Source: Chara braunii (taxonomy: Eukaryota > Streptophyta > Charophyceae > Charales > Characeae). Taken from it: 34,142 bases of DNA. The stretch is from contig BFEA01000222.1 in assembly GCA_003427395.1 (NCBI GenBank), positions 1,445,069-1,479,210 of the forward strand. Reading direction: 5' to 3'. The stretch's first letter is position 1. Every line of letters starts with the position of its first letter. This document shows positions 20,263-30,833 of this stretch, one piece after another. Both the position numbers and the translations under genes were made by a program. The notes beneath the pieces are model-generated. The model was not told where the DNA came from and did no database searches. It saw only the letters and a list, made by a program, of their open reading frames with translations.

Positions 20263-20510
20263 ATCGTCGACTTTAAGTACGGACAAAGCGTTTTTATTTA
20301 TGTATTAGTTCACCTATGTTTTACGCGCTACCTTGTCTGGAGCAACTTCTCATCACCGGCTACCCTTATTGCTTTGCTTTGTTTGTATCCCCAAGTTATC
20401 GTATTTGGCTTCGAATCTTAGTCAAATCTAACCTTAAAAATTGTCGTTCAGCCCGGATCATCGACTTGCCTTACCCGAGTTCATTCATTAAGGACCTCGG
20501 CTAGGAGCGA

Positions 20511-20530
20511 GATCCCCGGCAACGGCGCCA
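20511..20530 (-). promoter_or_regulatory. Primer-binding site complementary to tRNA-Asp
   Basis: The plus strand reads GATCCCCGGCAACGGCGCCA, identical over 20 bases to the 3' end (with CCA) of plant-type tRNA-Asp as I know it. The minus (sense) strand TGGCGCCGTTGCCGGGGATC is therefore a primer-binding site, with TGG at its start. Two bases (CC on the plus strand) separate it from the TGT/ACA end of the LTR. This fixes element orientation and the inner LTR border. Confidence 0.92.
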
Positions 20531-20532
20531 CC

Positions 20533-20890
20533 TGTCGCGCGCGACGGTCCCACACCCAAACGCAAGTAATTTTTGTGTCTGACCTCACGGTCGTGTCACG
20601 CAGGAGTCTTTTTGTCACCTCAACGAAATACCACTCTGATCGTGCGCGCATGCTATACCTCTCACGGCTCCCTACGACAGGTTAGGAATCCCGCGAGGTA
20701 CAACATACCTCCACCTGCGGGAGCTGTCACCCTCCCGTAGGTGGGCGTATCCCTGCTGAGCTACTGACCCACATGCGAAGGCTTTTATATGTAATTGCAG
20801 AGGTAAGTCAGCCGCGACCGTTTTCTCGATCGCCGTAGCATAGGCATACGCGAGGTAGAACGCCTTAAGTATTGACCCGTACATCATGTC
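20533..20890 (-). repeat. 5' LTR, inner part (outer border not determined)
   Basis: The LTR's inner end is at 20533: in sense it finishes CCGTCGCGCGCGACA, with the expected CA terminus. A TATAAAAG motif (20782-20789, sense strand) lies about 250 bp before that end, a sensible place for the element's promoter. The right border is not known because no second LTR copy is in view; 20890 is only a nominal limit. Confidence 0.6.
20782..20789 (-). promoter_or_regulatory. TATA-box-like motif in the 5' LTR
   Basis: Sense-strand TATAAAAG within the LTR, upstream of the primer-binding site by about 250 bp. Consistent with a pol II promoter of the element. Confidence 0.4.
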
Positions 20891-22126
20891 CCGAGGTGCT
20901 GACTTCCTGGACCGACTATCTAATCAGGTCGACTTTTCCGGACAGTCTTTCACGCTTAGTTAACCAGGATAAGGACTCTAAGTTTTCCTTTGTTGAACAT
21001 ATGAGAAAGTCAGAGTCTAAGCCCCTTTGATACTTTTCATTCTCTCGAGATCTCAAACAGACTCCTAGTGATCAATTTCCTAGGCTCATGCCAAAGTATG
21101 ACCTTGTCCACATAAAATATATGAGTATATATGTAAATCAGGGGAGGAGAATGAGCGGTAGACCTCACTTTCACAATTGTTGTGCCCCGTGTCCGAATAT
21201 CCCAGATGATCCAAAATTCAGAAAGACAGCTCAATGCCCAACACCTGTGCAGATGCAAGGAAAACACATACACGCATACAGATCCAGACACAGAATGCGC
21301 TACAAACGTCAACCTTTGACCCATTCATAGCAAGTCCCTCACGCCCCAAAACCTTGAAAACAACATTACTTCCTAATACTGACTCCTTTTACCCAGCCCT
21401 TCACATTTTCAAAGATCTCCGAGTGTGATTTGGACAATTCAGGCATAGATACAAGGGGAAGATCTATCCGTTTCCTTCTTAGGTTTTGTCTTAGGTGTTG
21501 GTATCAAGCCATGTGGAAGTTGAGTCAGAGTTCTACCGACCTGTTATCCAATGATAACAAAATTTGCAGTTCCTTACGATTTTCTTCCGTAATTCTTATC
21601 CAAGAGTGATGAAACCTGTAAACACAGCACAATCCGAAAAAATCTTAAAATCTTCTCTCCTATGCTGGGATCTAGAAGATCTCTTCAAGATTTGTGATCT
21701 AGAATCCGACGCTTATCGTCGACCTACTGCCTAACCTCTATCCTTATCTATCTACCAGTCAGCTGCCCGGTTGGTTTAGGCAACGAATAGAGTTCATTCC
21801 CAACTCATCCAACTTAGTGACCCTGCCTACGTCCCCTTTTGAGATTGCTTATTGAAGACCCACTCTTGGTTCTTTCCTTAATAAGCACAAACAGTATAGC
21901 CAAATTCTTCGCAGAAGGAAGAGTCATAGGATTAAAGTCAAATCAAAAGTTCCGAATAAAATGGTAAGTCTCTGAGTGGTTAAGATCTCACTTATCCTTC
22001 TTTTACTAGAATCAGAAGTTAACGAGTTGGCGATGGATTGAATTAGTTATATGAAAGTAGATATCCGGTGATAGATCGATTGGGATACACTCAAACTTTT
22101 GTTAGTATCATGCTTTGAAAGTAGAT
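20891..22126. other. No gene recognised; may include the outer LTR part
   Basis: Mixed sequence. The open frames (for example 21037-21324 minus and 21088-21330 plus) have no recognisable motif. The distal part of the 5' LTR probably lies at the left of this stretch, but its end cannot be placed. Confidence 0.5.
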
Positions 22127-23277
22127 GGTGGCAAGGCAGGCTTCTCCGAGCCTCGCTCCTTTTACCACACTAATTATTATTATTATTATTATTATGGTGA
22201 TAAGACAGGCTTCTCAGAGCCTCGCTCACTCTTATCACATAGTATTAGTATTATTATGGTGATAAGGAAGGTTTCTTGGAGCCTCGCTCACTCTTATCAC
22301 CTAGTATATATTGTTATTATGGTGATAAGGCATGCTTCTTAGAGCCTCGCTCCTCTTATTGCCTAGTATATAGTATTACGGTGATAAGGAAGGCTTCTTG
22401 GAGCCTCACTCACTCTTATCACCTAGTTTTATTGTTATTATGGCGATAAGGCAGGCTTCTTAGAGCCTCGCTCCTCTTATCGCCTAGTATATATTATTAC
22501 GGTGATAAGGCAGACTTCTCGGAGCCTCGCTCACTCTTATCACCTAGTATATATTGTTACTATGGCGATAATGCAGGCTTCTTAGAGCCTCGCTCCTCTT
22601 ATCGCATAGTATATATTATTACAGTAATAAGGCAGGCTTCTCGGAGCCTCAATTACTCTTATCACCTAATATATATTGTTATTATGGCGATAAGGCAGAC
22701 TTCTTAGAGTCTCGCTCCTCTTATCGCCTAATATATATTATCACGTTGATAAGGCAGGCTTCTCGGAGTCTCGCTCACTCTTATCACCTAGTACATATTG
22801 TTATTATGGCGATAAGGCAGGCTTCTTAGAGCCTCGCTCCTCTTGTCGCCTAGCATATATTATTAAGGTGATAAGGCAGGCTTCACGGAGCCTCACTCAC
22901 TCTTATCACCTAGTATACATTGTTATTATGGCAATAAGGCAGGCTTCTTAGAGCCTCGCTGCTCTTATTGCCTAGTATATATTATTACGGTGATAAGGCA
23001 GGCTTCTCAGAACCTCGCTCACTCTTATCACCTAGTATATATTGTTATTATGACGATAACGCAGACTTCTTAGAGCCTTGCTCCTCTTATCGACTTGTAT
23101 ATATTATTACAGTGATAAGGCAGGCTTCTCGGAGCCTCGCTCACTCTTATCACCTAGTATGTATTGTTATTATGGCGGTAAGGCAGGCTTCTTAGAGCCT
23201 CGCTCCTCTTATCGCCTAGTATATATTATTACGGTGATAAGGCAAGTTTCTCGGAGCCTAGCTCACTCTTATCACCT
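22127..23277. repeat. Hairpin-forming satellite, 19 monomers of about 61 bp
   Basis: Nineteen monomers start at about 22127, 22196, 22258, 22321, 22380, 22442, 22500 and so on to 23233. Each has an outer inverted repeat of about 9 bp (GGTGATAAG ... CTTATCACC), an inner one (AGGCT ... AGCCT) and an AT-rich spacer like CTAGTATATATTATTA. Two main types alternate from about the fifth unit, giving a 122-bp higher-order dimer: GGTGATAAG/CTTATCACC and GGCGATAAG/CTTATCGCC. A third, GGCAATAAG/CTTATTGCC, occurs at about 22930. Stem positions thus change together. Short open frames here are by-products. Confidence 0.95.
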
Positions 23278-24281
23278 AGTATATATTATCATGCTTGACG
23301 CCCAGTCCTAGTCCTGGACCATCCGGAAGCTTTTAGGACCATGTAGGTGGGTCACATGGGACGTGCACCTCATGTCTTAAATTCGTTCGCCTGATCCTTA
23401 GTTGAGTTAGTTTGGATCTTTTAGGAGTACGTGGGTGTGGGTTAGTCATAGGATAAAAATTGGTTGAGGCAATCCATCATTTCCAAAATGGTCATATCAC
23501 TCACAAGTTTGACAGTCCACTAATGATCCCCCTCTCTTTGTCTCACGGTCAGGTGACCTATAATCGAGGGAAGACTGCCAGAAGTCAATTTCTCCCCTTG
23601 TCCATCACATCTCTAAGAAACATTCACGTAGCGAGACAGTGACTCGACACTTCTCGTTCTCACTACATTTACTCACATCAGTTAGACACACCCAGTCAGA
23701 TCATGCTTTTCTTCCCTTGTTCCAGCGTTATTGTTTGCCTTTTTGTCCTCGGGTTTAGCCATGAAGGATCCCTGACTCAAAGTACTCACTCCGTCAGTAT
23801 TGTCATAGGCAGTTCACTGAGATTCTAGGTTTAGGGTTTGGGGCTTAGGGTTTAGGCTATTGTGTGTGCGTACCTTATGGTTCCCTGCCTCCAGAGTTCC
23901 ACCTGAACTCCGGCAGAGCTCCCGCAATCGCCCTGTTACATGGATGCATCTGGATCAACCAAGTGTTTCAAATAGATTGGGTCTTCTTGTGTCTAGGCTT
24001 TAAGTTCAACGAGCAATTGAGATATCATTCCCACACTTACTTTTGAAAAAATTGGTGTGCAAGGGTTTAGTCACGAGAGCAAAGATAAGGGTGGAAGAGG
24101 TAGGTTTCCGTCGCGATTCATAACGACTCTCTCCTTTCCTCTTGCACCCCTTTTTCCTTCCTGACCCTCTCTTTTCACCCTATGCTGCCCGACTATCAGT
24201 AGTAGTAGTACTCTAAAACAGAGTATTAATAATAATAAAATAACAAGGAATAGTAATGTCGGTCATAATAATACTAATAAC

Positions 24282-24322
<41 letters not shown>

Positions 24323-25059
24323 GTAATAATAATAATAAGTAATTACCGGAAAGGATGGAGTAATGACAATTTATTTTGGCACAAGGGATCCATAAAATTT
24401 CAAAGGTATGAATCTTGGCCAAAAATATAATCAGATTCATTTCCCTTTTGATCATGGCTATGGTATACTGCCCTCAACAGACCATCTCTCTCATTCGCTG
24501 CATCCCACCTTGTTTGCACACACACATAATACTCTCTCATCCAATCTAGGACCCCGAACGTCCCACATACTCACGTATACACATGCACGGTAGTTGTTCC
24601 GCGTGCTTCATCACAGCCACCAGCAACTGCCGTAAAGCCTGTTTGCGAGACCGCTTTGACTCATGTTCGCTGCCTAGCATGCCTTAACTATAGCCTGCGA
24701 GTGCCCTGCTGCCCGGTCTGCAGCTCACGCCACCTCATGCTTGCGTGCGGATATGGAGCCAATGCCGTGTTCGTAGTGGTTCGCGGCCACTTTGTAATGT
24801 GCCAGCCCCATGCGACGTGTGCCCAGGGCACAACATTCCTGGTCCTGATCTCAACCATCTGATGCAGCAGCTTCTTCTAGAAGGACCCAGAGCATGGCCC
24901 AATTTGCACTTTGATCAACTAGTGTGCAGCAACTGTCTGAGACCCTTGTCGAAAATTGTTGGGGCAAGGGCCTTTAGCGGATATTCAGGCCTGCCTTTAC
25001 TTAGGGCTGGCGCAAGGCTCGCTGGAGCCACAATTTACATCAATGCCAACAGTGGTACT
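23278..25059. other. No gene recognised
   Basis: Mixed sequence with an (AAT)n array (about 24274-24345), a short plant-telomere-like stretch (23826-23856) and CA-rich bits (24518-24585). A 106-codon frame at 24745-25065 and an overlapping 68-codon frame at 24656-24862 contain several cysteines, but the spacing fits no zinc finger I know. I do not support a gene here. Confidence 0.55.
23826..23856 (+). repeat. Short telomere-like stretch (TTTAGGG-related)
   Basis: TAGGTTTAGGGTTTGGGGCT followed by TAGGGTTTAGG contains about four imperfect plant-type TTTAGGG units. Too short and imperfect to be a telomere; perhaps an interstitial remnant. Confidence 0.45.
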
Positions 25060-25490
25060 CAATAGGGATAATAATAATAATTAATAATAACAATAATGAT
25101 AATAATAATATCAATACTAGTACTACTAGTAGCAATGGGAAGCGGCGAGATGACAGATCCGGGTTGCAGAGTCTTATTGAAAGTCAGGAATTCCCAACAC
25201 TGTTCAGAGAGTGGAACTGCATTGATGCTGCACTTAACGGAGAACCAAGGTACCGCATCCGGTTACCGCTGTGAGCGTGCTCCTGCCATCACGAACATAT
25301 ATGTCCTCAGTCCGTCTTCATACTTGGTAGTCAGTGCCCAAACTGCTATCATGCAACCGCTACCAACCTACGATTGACAATGCGACTTGTTGATATTAAA
25401 CAACAAAACTTAAGCACATGAAGATGTCGTCCCCGTAGACTGTTGCTTAGGCCAGGCACGTGCCCGCACATCATCACCCTCATCTCGCTC
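25060..25490 (+). repeat. Diverged third fragment of the large repeat
   Basis: After an (AAT)n run, the sequence aligns with the 2286-2720 part of the large repeat. Shared points are GCGAGATGACA followed by ATTGAAAGTCAG, CCTAYGRATTGACAATGC, and GTCGYCC followed shortly by GTGCCC and CACATCATCA. The splice-donor-like AGGTAAGTGCCC of copies 1 and 2 is not preserved (CAGGCACGTGCCC instead). Identity is much lower than between copies 1 and 2. Confidence 0.7.
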
Positions 25491-25539
25491 TCTCTCCCCC
25501 TTTCTGTGTACGTGTCTCTCTCTTTGTATTGCTGTGTTT

Positions 25540-25930
25540 GTCACATCCTGTGCCCAATTGTGTATGTCACAGTCTGTGTCCTACAGTGTATGTCACAGTC
25601 TGTGTCCCACTGTGTCTGTCACAGTCCGTGTCCCACTGTGTCTGTCTGTGTCCTACTGTGTCTGTCACAGTCTATTTCCTACTGTGCATGTCACAGTTTG
25701 CATCCTACTGTGTATATCACAGTCTGCGTCCTACTGTGTATGTCCTAGTCTGCGTCCTACTGTGTATGCCACAGTCTTCTTCCTACTGTGTATGCCACAG
25801 TTTGCGTCCTACTGTGTATGCCATACTCTACGTCCTACTGTGTATGCCACAGTCTGCAACCTACTGTGTATGCCACTGTCTGCGTCCTACTGTGTATGCC
25901 ACAATCTGCGTCCCACCGTGTATGTACTGT
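25540..25930 (+). repeat. 26-bp minisatellite with hairpin units
   Basis: About 15 units based on CTACTGTGTATGCCACAGTC plus TGCGTC, period 26 bp. Most units contain ACTGTG-TATGC-CACAGT, a 6-bp stem with a 5-base loop. As 26 is not a multiple of three, the cysteine-rich frames through the array are artefacts of the repeat. Confidence 0.9.
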
Positions 25931-26425
25931 ATTACAGTGCGCTCTCTAACGATGCTCTGTGTCATTGCGCATTGTCATCGCGTGACTGTGTGTGTCCTTG
26001 TTACTGTGCGATTGCCACCACTTATGAGCCTCCTGCGCAGTCGCGTGATATGGCCCTCGTTGCATACCGTAGCGGTGCAGACCAAGACAAAACCGACCCT
26101 TTTTAGTAGTTTTTACATAATACTCGGTAGCGCAGCTGAAGACAAAACCCCGGTGATCCGACCAAATCAATGTCATAATGCAGACCAGACATACATCATC
26201 ATTATTGCAGGGTGATAAGGGCCCTGACGCCCACTCAGGTGGAATGCGCCAGTCCCCAAACATTCACAAACGAGGAGGAGGGCGATCAGATGAGGAAGAG
26301 GTATGGTGCCACAGGTAAGTCTCCCTGTCTGTCTGATTGCCTGCCTTTGTCTGTTCATCTGTTTACTGTTTGTTCATCTGCGTGCGTGTGTCACTGTGTA
26401 TTTGTCTCCCGGTGTGTCTGTTACC

Positions 26426-26520
26426 GGATATATCTGTTCGCCCAGTATGTCTGTTCACCCGTTATGTCTGTTCGCCCGTTATGTCTGTTCGCCGGGTATG
26501 TCTGTTCGCCCGTTGTCTAT
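26426..26520 (+). repeat. 17-bp minisatellite
   Basis: About five to six tandem units of ATGTCTGTTCGCCCGTT with small changes. Flanked by CTGT-rich sequence and a (GT)n run (about 26568-26590). Confidence 0.85.
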
Positions 26521-26865
26521 CTGTCCCTTTTTCCGCCTGTCTCTCTCTCTCTCTCTTTTCTCCCTCTGTGTGTGTGTGTGTGTGTGTGTCGGTGGACTCG
26601 TACAGTGGGTTGCGTGTGGGATATACAGGGTGATCCTAAGCTGAGTGTGTTTGAACGGTGGAGTTGCACACAGTGACGAATAGGGAGTTGTTTGATCGTG
26701 AGAGCGTCGTAATCTTCCTGAAGCTGGTTTGCATCTGAACTGTGTTTTCATTTTCTATATCTCTGAGCTTTGAGTGGGCGCTTGTTGCCAGTGTGGTGTA
26801 CCACCTTGTTTTCATGCATGTGAGTAAGGAAGGGAGCTGGTCCGATTGTGGATAAAATTAAAAAC
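26521..26865. other. No gene recognised
   Basis: CT and GT runs followed by mixed sequence up to the (AAT)n run that opens copy 2. GGTCCGAT at 26839-26846 matches the bases at the other end of copy 2 (32144-32151). Confidence 0.5.
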
Positions 26866-26923
<58 letters not shown>

Positions 26924-28549
26924 TAAGAAAATGAATGATAGCGAATCATCAGGAATCAAGCAGCATCATGCACATGAGACCAGCTAGTCGCGGCCTCGAA
27001 CCAGAAGCAGAACTGCCATGCGAGTTCCATCGAATACAAGCACAACAACTCATATGTGACAAATGTCAGACGAGTCTCACGATCATCAACAAGGAACCAA
27101 TGTCGACTCCTATCTAGCGCTCGGCGCCCAGACTTCCAATGGTAGATCCTACATAGCATATCTACCATGTTGCAGGGTGACGTCGACAACTCTCCTGAGT
27201 ACGAGCAGATCCTGGTAAATGTCGCACCCGTCAAACACCAGATATGTCTCTCTCCTTACTCAAGACCTTGTTCCCCATCACACAGATGCCATACGCACCC
27301 ACGCACCTAATAATAATACTAATACTACTACTACTACTACTAATAATAATAAAAATAATAATAATAATAACGCAAGGAAAATAAGTAACTGCGAGATGAC
27401 AATTCCAGACTACACCATTTCATTGAAAGTCGGATAGTCACACCATGTTCAGCAAGCGACATTGCACCAATAATACACCAATGGAGGTTTGTAGTACTGA
27501 AAACCAATGTCAAGAAAAACATACTCTCTCCTTATCAACACAAGAGTCCAGTCCCTCTACTCTCCCTCTTGGCACTCAGCCTGTAGCCTACTCTTTCACA
27601 ACCGCTACAACCTACGGATTGACAATGCAAATGCTAAAATCAGCGGCAACCCGAAGTACTCGAAGTTGTCGCCCATGCAGACCATCGTCAATACGAGGTA
27701 AGTGCCCTCACATCATCACGAACATCATCATCATTTGACTCAGTGTCAGTATCCTACCTGACTCATCGTCCGGATTATAGAAGGTAGGTCTTATTTAGTC
27801 CCACATCTAAAATATAGACTGATGACGACAACAGTTTTGCAGAAGTACTGGCAGATAGAGGCCAATGCCGCACATTTTCCACAGCAGGTATGTCTCTCAT
27901 ATTACTCACCACCTCGATCCCCGACACACAGACGACATATGTACCCAATCAACCGTGCATATAATAATAACAATAAGAATAAGAAAAATGAACGATGGCG
28001 AACTTCAAGAACCCAACAACATCATACGCATGTGCCCGGTTAGTCGTGACCTCGAGCCAACAGTAGAATTGCATCACTAGTTTCATCAAATACGAAAAAA
28101 GCAAGAGTTCATAGTTGTCGCGCCGATATAGTCCCATCATCATCAACGAAGAACCAGAGTTAATATCCCTTCTGGCGCTCGCACCCAGACTACATATGGA
28201 CAGATCCTACCTAGCTTATACTACAACGCCGCAGCTGACGACAACAACTTTCCCGGGGTACGAGCAGATATCGGCTGATGCTGTTCGCCTCAAGCACCAG
28301 GTATGTCTATCGTATCACTCACTCCCCAAATTATTATTATGAAAATTAGTAACAATAATAATAGTATTAAAGTTATAATAATCAATATAAAAAAAAAAAA
28401 CTAATATTTAGGAATAGAATAAACGATAATAATACTACTATTAATACTGAATGTACCCAGACAGTGTTTACGGTCAGGTACAGATAGAGTATCAGCTCAA
28501 CGCCTTCGGGCTTAGTCGCCCGGTTCATGAGACCCCTCTGCAGTACTCC

Positions 28550-28608
<59 letters not shown>
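28550..28608 (+). repeat. (CT)n microsatellite, copy 2
   Basis: Shorter counterpart of the 3520-3685 array, in the same flanking sequence (AGACCCCTCTGCAGTACTCC upstream). Confidence 0.95.
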
Positions 28609-28609
<1 letters not shown>

Positions 28610-28779
28610 TTCACACACGCACACTCACATGTGTAGTAGTGAATAGTTCCTCGTTGGTAGAGATTCGGTCACCTTAGCTATCCTTTCGCTAAAACTGCGC
28701 GAGCCCAGCCGTGACCCTCGAGACTTTCCTGACGCCCAGGTACGCGCTAAAGGCATCGATCGAAGAATAATTTTTCCCT

Positions 28780-29075
28780 CTTTCTCTATCACTCTCTCTC
28801 TCCCCCTCTCACTCTCCTCTCTCACACTCTCCCCTCACATTCTCCTTTCACATCCTCCTCAATCTTTCTCTCTCTTCCTCTTCGATCTTTCTTTTTCTCC
28901 TCTTTGATCTTTCTCTTTTTCTTCCTAAACTACCTCTTCTTCCTCTACTTTTGCCCCTTCTACTTTCTCTTCTTCCTTCTTCTTCTTCCTCTTCCTCTTC
29001 TTCCCTCTTTTCTTCTTCTTCTTCCTCTTCTTCTCCTTCTTCTTCTTCTTCCCCTTTTTTTTCCTTCTTCCCTCT
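28780..29075 (+). repeat. Polypyrimidine tract, copy 2
   Basis: Counterpart of 3850-4165, with the same CTTCTTCCTC motifs and similar length, ending before CTCCAATCTCTTTGAATCCC. Confidence 0.85.
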
Positions 29076-29505
29076 CCAATCTCTTTGAATCCCTGTTATA
29101 TCTTCAGTTCACCCTTCGTCGTTAGGTTGTCTCTGTTGTAGCAACCTTACAAATATCGGGCGACTCTGCCCGGTATAGCGGTTTGATCCATCTGAGTAAC
29201 CTAGGTAGTCAGGAACCAAGCAGAGTTCGATGTACCAAGATACAATAAGAGCAATATAGTGAACCCGAACGTCTATGCCGACGTTCTCTGGTTATTCCAA
29301 TGCCGCTTCTATCGTCTTGGCGCTCAACCCCCAATCTAAACTATTTCAGCCTATCTCTGGCTATCTCGTACATGCGACTGAATCGCGTCAAAGTCGAGGA
29401 CCAATGTCCCCTGATGTCATTACCAAATGACGATGATCATCATAGTTCAGGTATGTTCTCATGGTCGAAATCGATGGTAATAAAAAAAACAAAAATAAAA
29501 ATAAA

Positions 29506-29573
<68 letters not shown>

Positions 29574-30237
29574 CAGGGTTGCCGGCGTTCGGGACGGGCC
29601 GAACGCCCGAACCCAAATGCCTGAAGGTACGGGACTCCTTCGGAAGGCGTTCGGCCGTTCAGCCCGAACGCGGACAAAAAAAATAAAAACAACAGTTGTC
29701 AAAAAATTCCGAAAAAAAAACAATGTTATGGAGAAAAATAAAGTAAATAACATTTTCCTGGGCACTACATCCAAATTCTTTACCGAATGTGAATTAAAAG
29801 TCAAATACAGAAAAAAAACACTATGATAAATATAAGAAAAAATAAAAAGAGAATTAAAATGAGTGAGTGTGCCAGCACCTTTTTGACACGGCCATCTTTG
29901 CCGATTTTTAATTATTTTGTGGCATTGACAAATGCCCTGAAAATTTACAGATATGTAGTTTACATAATCAATAACTCATTAAAAAGTTTTCAAAAAATAA
30001 TAATTTTTGTTAGGCCCCGAAATAAAGTGAAAACGAAAAATTAAAAGTGAAAAACAAAACCTAGTGAGTGGGCGAGCATGTTTTGACACCCCCATCTTTG
30101 ACGATTTTTAATGCTTTTTTCGCTTAGCAGAATGGCTTCAAAATTTATAGACATGTAGGCCCCCGAACGGGACCCCGAACGCCCCAACGTTCGGGGGCCA
30201 GCCCGGGGCCCCCCGAAGGTTCGGTCAGGTAACCCTG
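29574..30237. mobile_element. hAT-like MITE inserted in copy 2
   Basis: A 664-bp insert with terminal inverted repeats CAGGGTTGCC (29574) and, from the other end, CAGGGTTACC. This is the classic CAGGGTTRCC-like hAT end. It sits in an (AAT)n run with ATAATAAT on both sides, so an 8-bp target duplication is possible but not provable in a microsatellite. Subterminal DNA is dense in GTTCGG/CCGAAC palindromes; the core is AT-rich and carries two diverged copies of a segment of about 200 bp (from about 29861 and 30064). No transposase. Copy 1 lacks it, so it entered after duplication. Confidence 0.92.
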
Positions 30238-30681
30238 ATAATAATAATAATAAAAATATCAATTATACTACTCTTTTACAGTAATAGTACAAACCCAAGT
30301 GTAGACAAGGTCAGCTACTGTTGATCACACACATGAACATGCGGGCTCTGTATGGTTCCATATTCTAGTGGTAGATCCATTAGCTTTCATCAACAGAGGA
30401 TCACGCATTCCACTTCTAGGTTCACACGCACACACGCACACACAACAATGGCAAGTTGGCTGGCGAGCGGCGGGGCGAAGGCGTGACAGCAGCCACGAGC
30501 AAACAACGGTGTATAGTCCCTTAAATAGGGGGAGATTCATTCGCCTTTCCCCTCCCCCTTAAAGAAAGTAACACCAGGCCAGTGGTGATCGACACACACC
30601 TACTCGCACACACGCCCACGTATACTCACACTCTCACACACACACCCACATATACAAACAAACGCACTTACTCGCAAACGA

Positions 30682-30833
30682 GTGTGGTCTGTCTACTTCC
30701 AAGTTTTAATGGTAGATTCATTTGATCGGGTTCGGGGAGTAGGTTGCGTGATAGGAGGCCTACCTATTCTGTCTCGCTTTGTGCTTGTTGGAGTTGTCGT
30801 CGTCATCGTGCTCGTCGTCTGGCCGCACGGTCA
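30682..30833 (+). other. Exon-like hydrophobic frame ending at a splice-donor-like site, copy 2
   Basis: Counterpart of 5051-5203. The frame stays open, ends WPHGQ at CAG/GTAAGT (GT at 30834) and keeps its Val/Ile/Leu-rich segment. An internal ATG (Thr in copy 1) would give a shorter peptide. No family recognised; coding status is uncertain. Confidence 0.3.

Larger units (their letters stand above)
10775..20533 (-). mobile_element. Ty3/gypsy-type LTR retrotransposon, decayed, with extended pre-gag region
   Basis: Read right to left, the order is primer-binding site, a 2.2-kb pre-gag coding region, gag, CCHC knuckle, protease, reverse transcriptase, RNase H and integrase. Integrase after RNase H is the Ty3/gypsy arrangement (Ty1/copia places it before RT). 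The internal region is about 9.2 kb without the MITE, long for the superfamily because of the pre-gag blocks and a 0.5-kb spacer between RNase H and integrase. Only one LTR can be placed, at the right. No 3' LTR is visible left of 10775. Many stops and frameshifts and a lost RT catalytic residue mark it as inactive. Confidence 0.93.

Noticed and set aside
22127-23277. CRISPR array
   Set aside because: Repeats are contiguous, diverged monomers with AT-rich linkers of one type, no unique spacers, and the context is eukaryotic.
24656-25065. Zinc-finger protein fragment
   Set aside because: Cysteines occur in two overlapping frames without a recognised finger spacing or histidines in register.
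25443-26215. Cysteine/serine-rich long ORFs of 101-251 codons
   Set aside because: All three plus-strand frames are open through the same 26-bp repeat, so they follow from the satellite and not from coding constraint.
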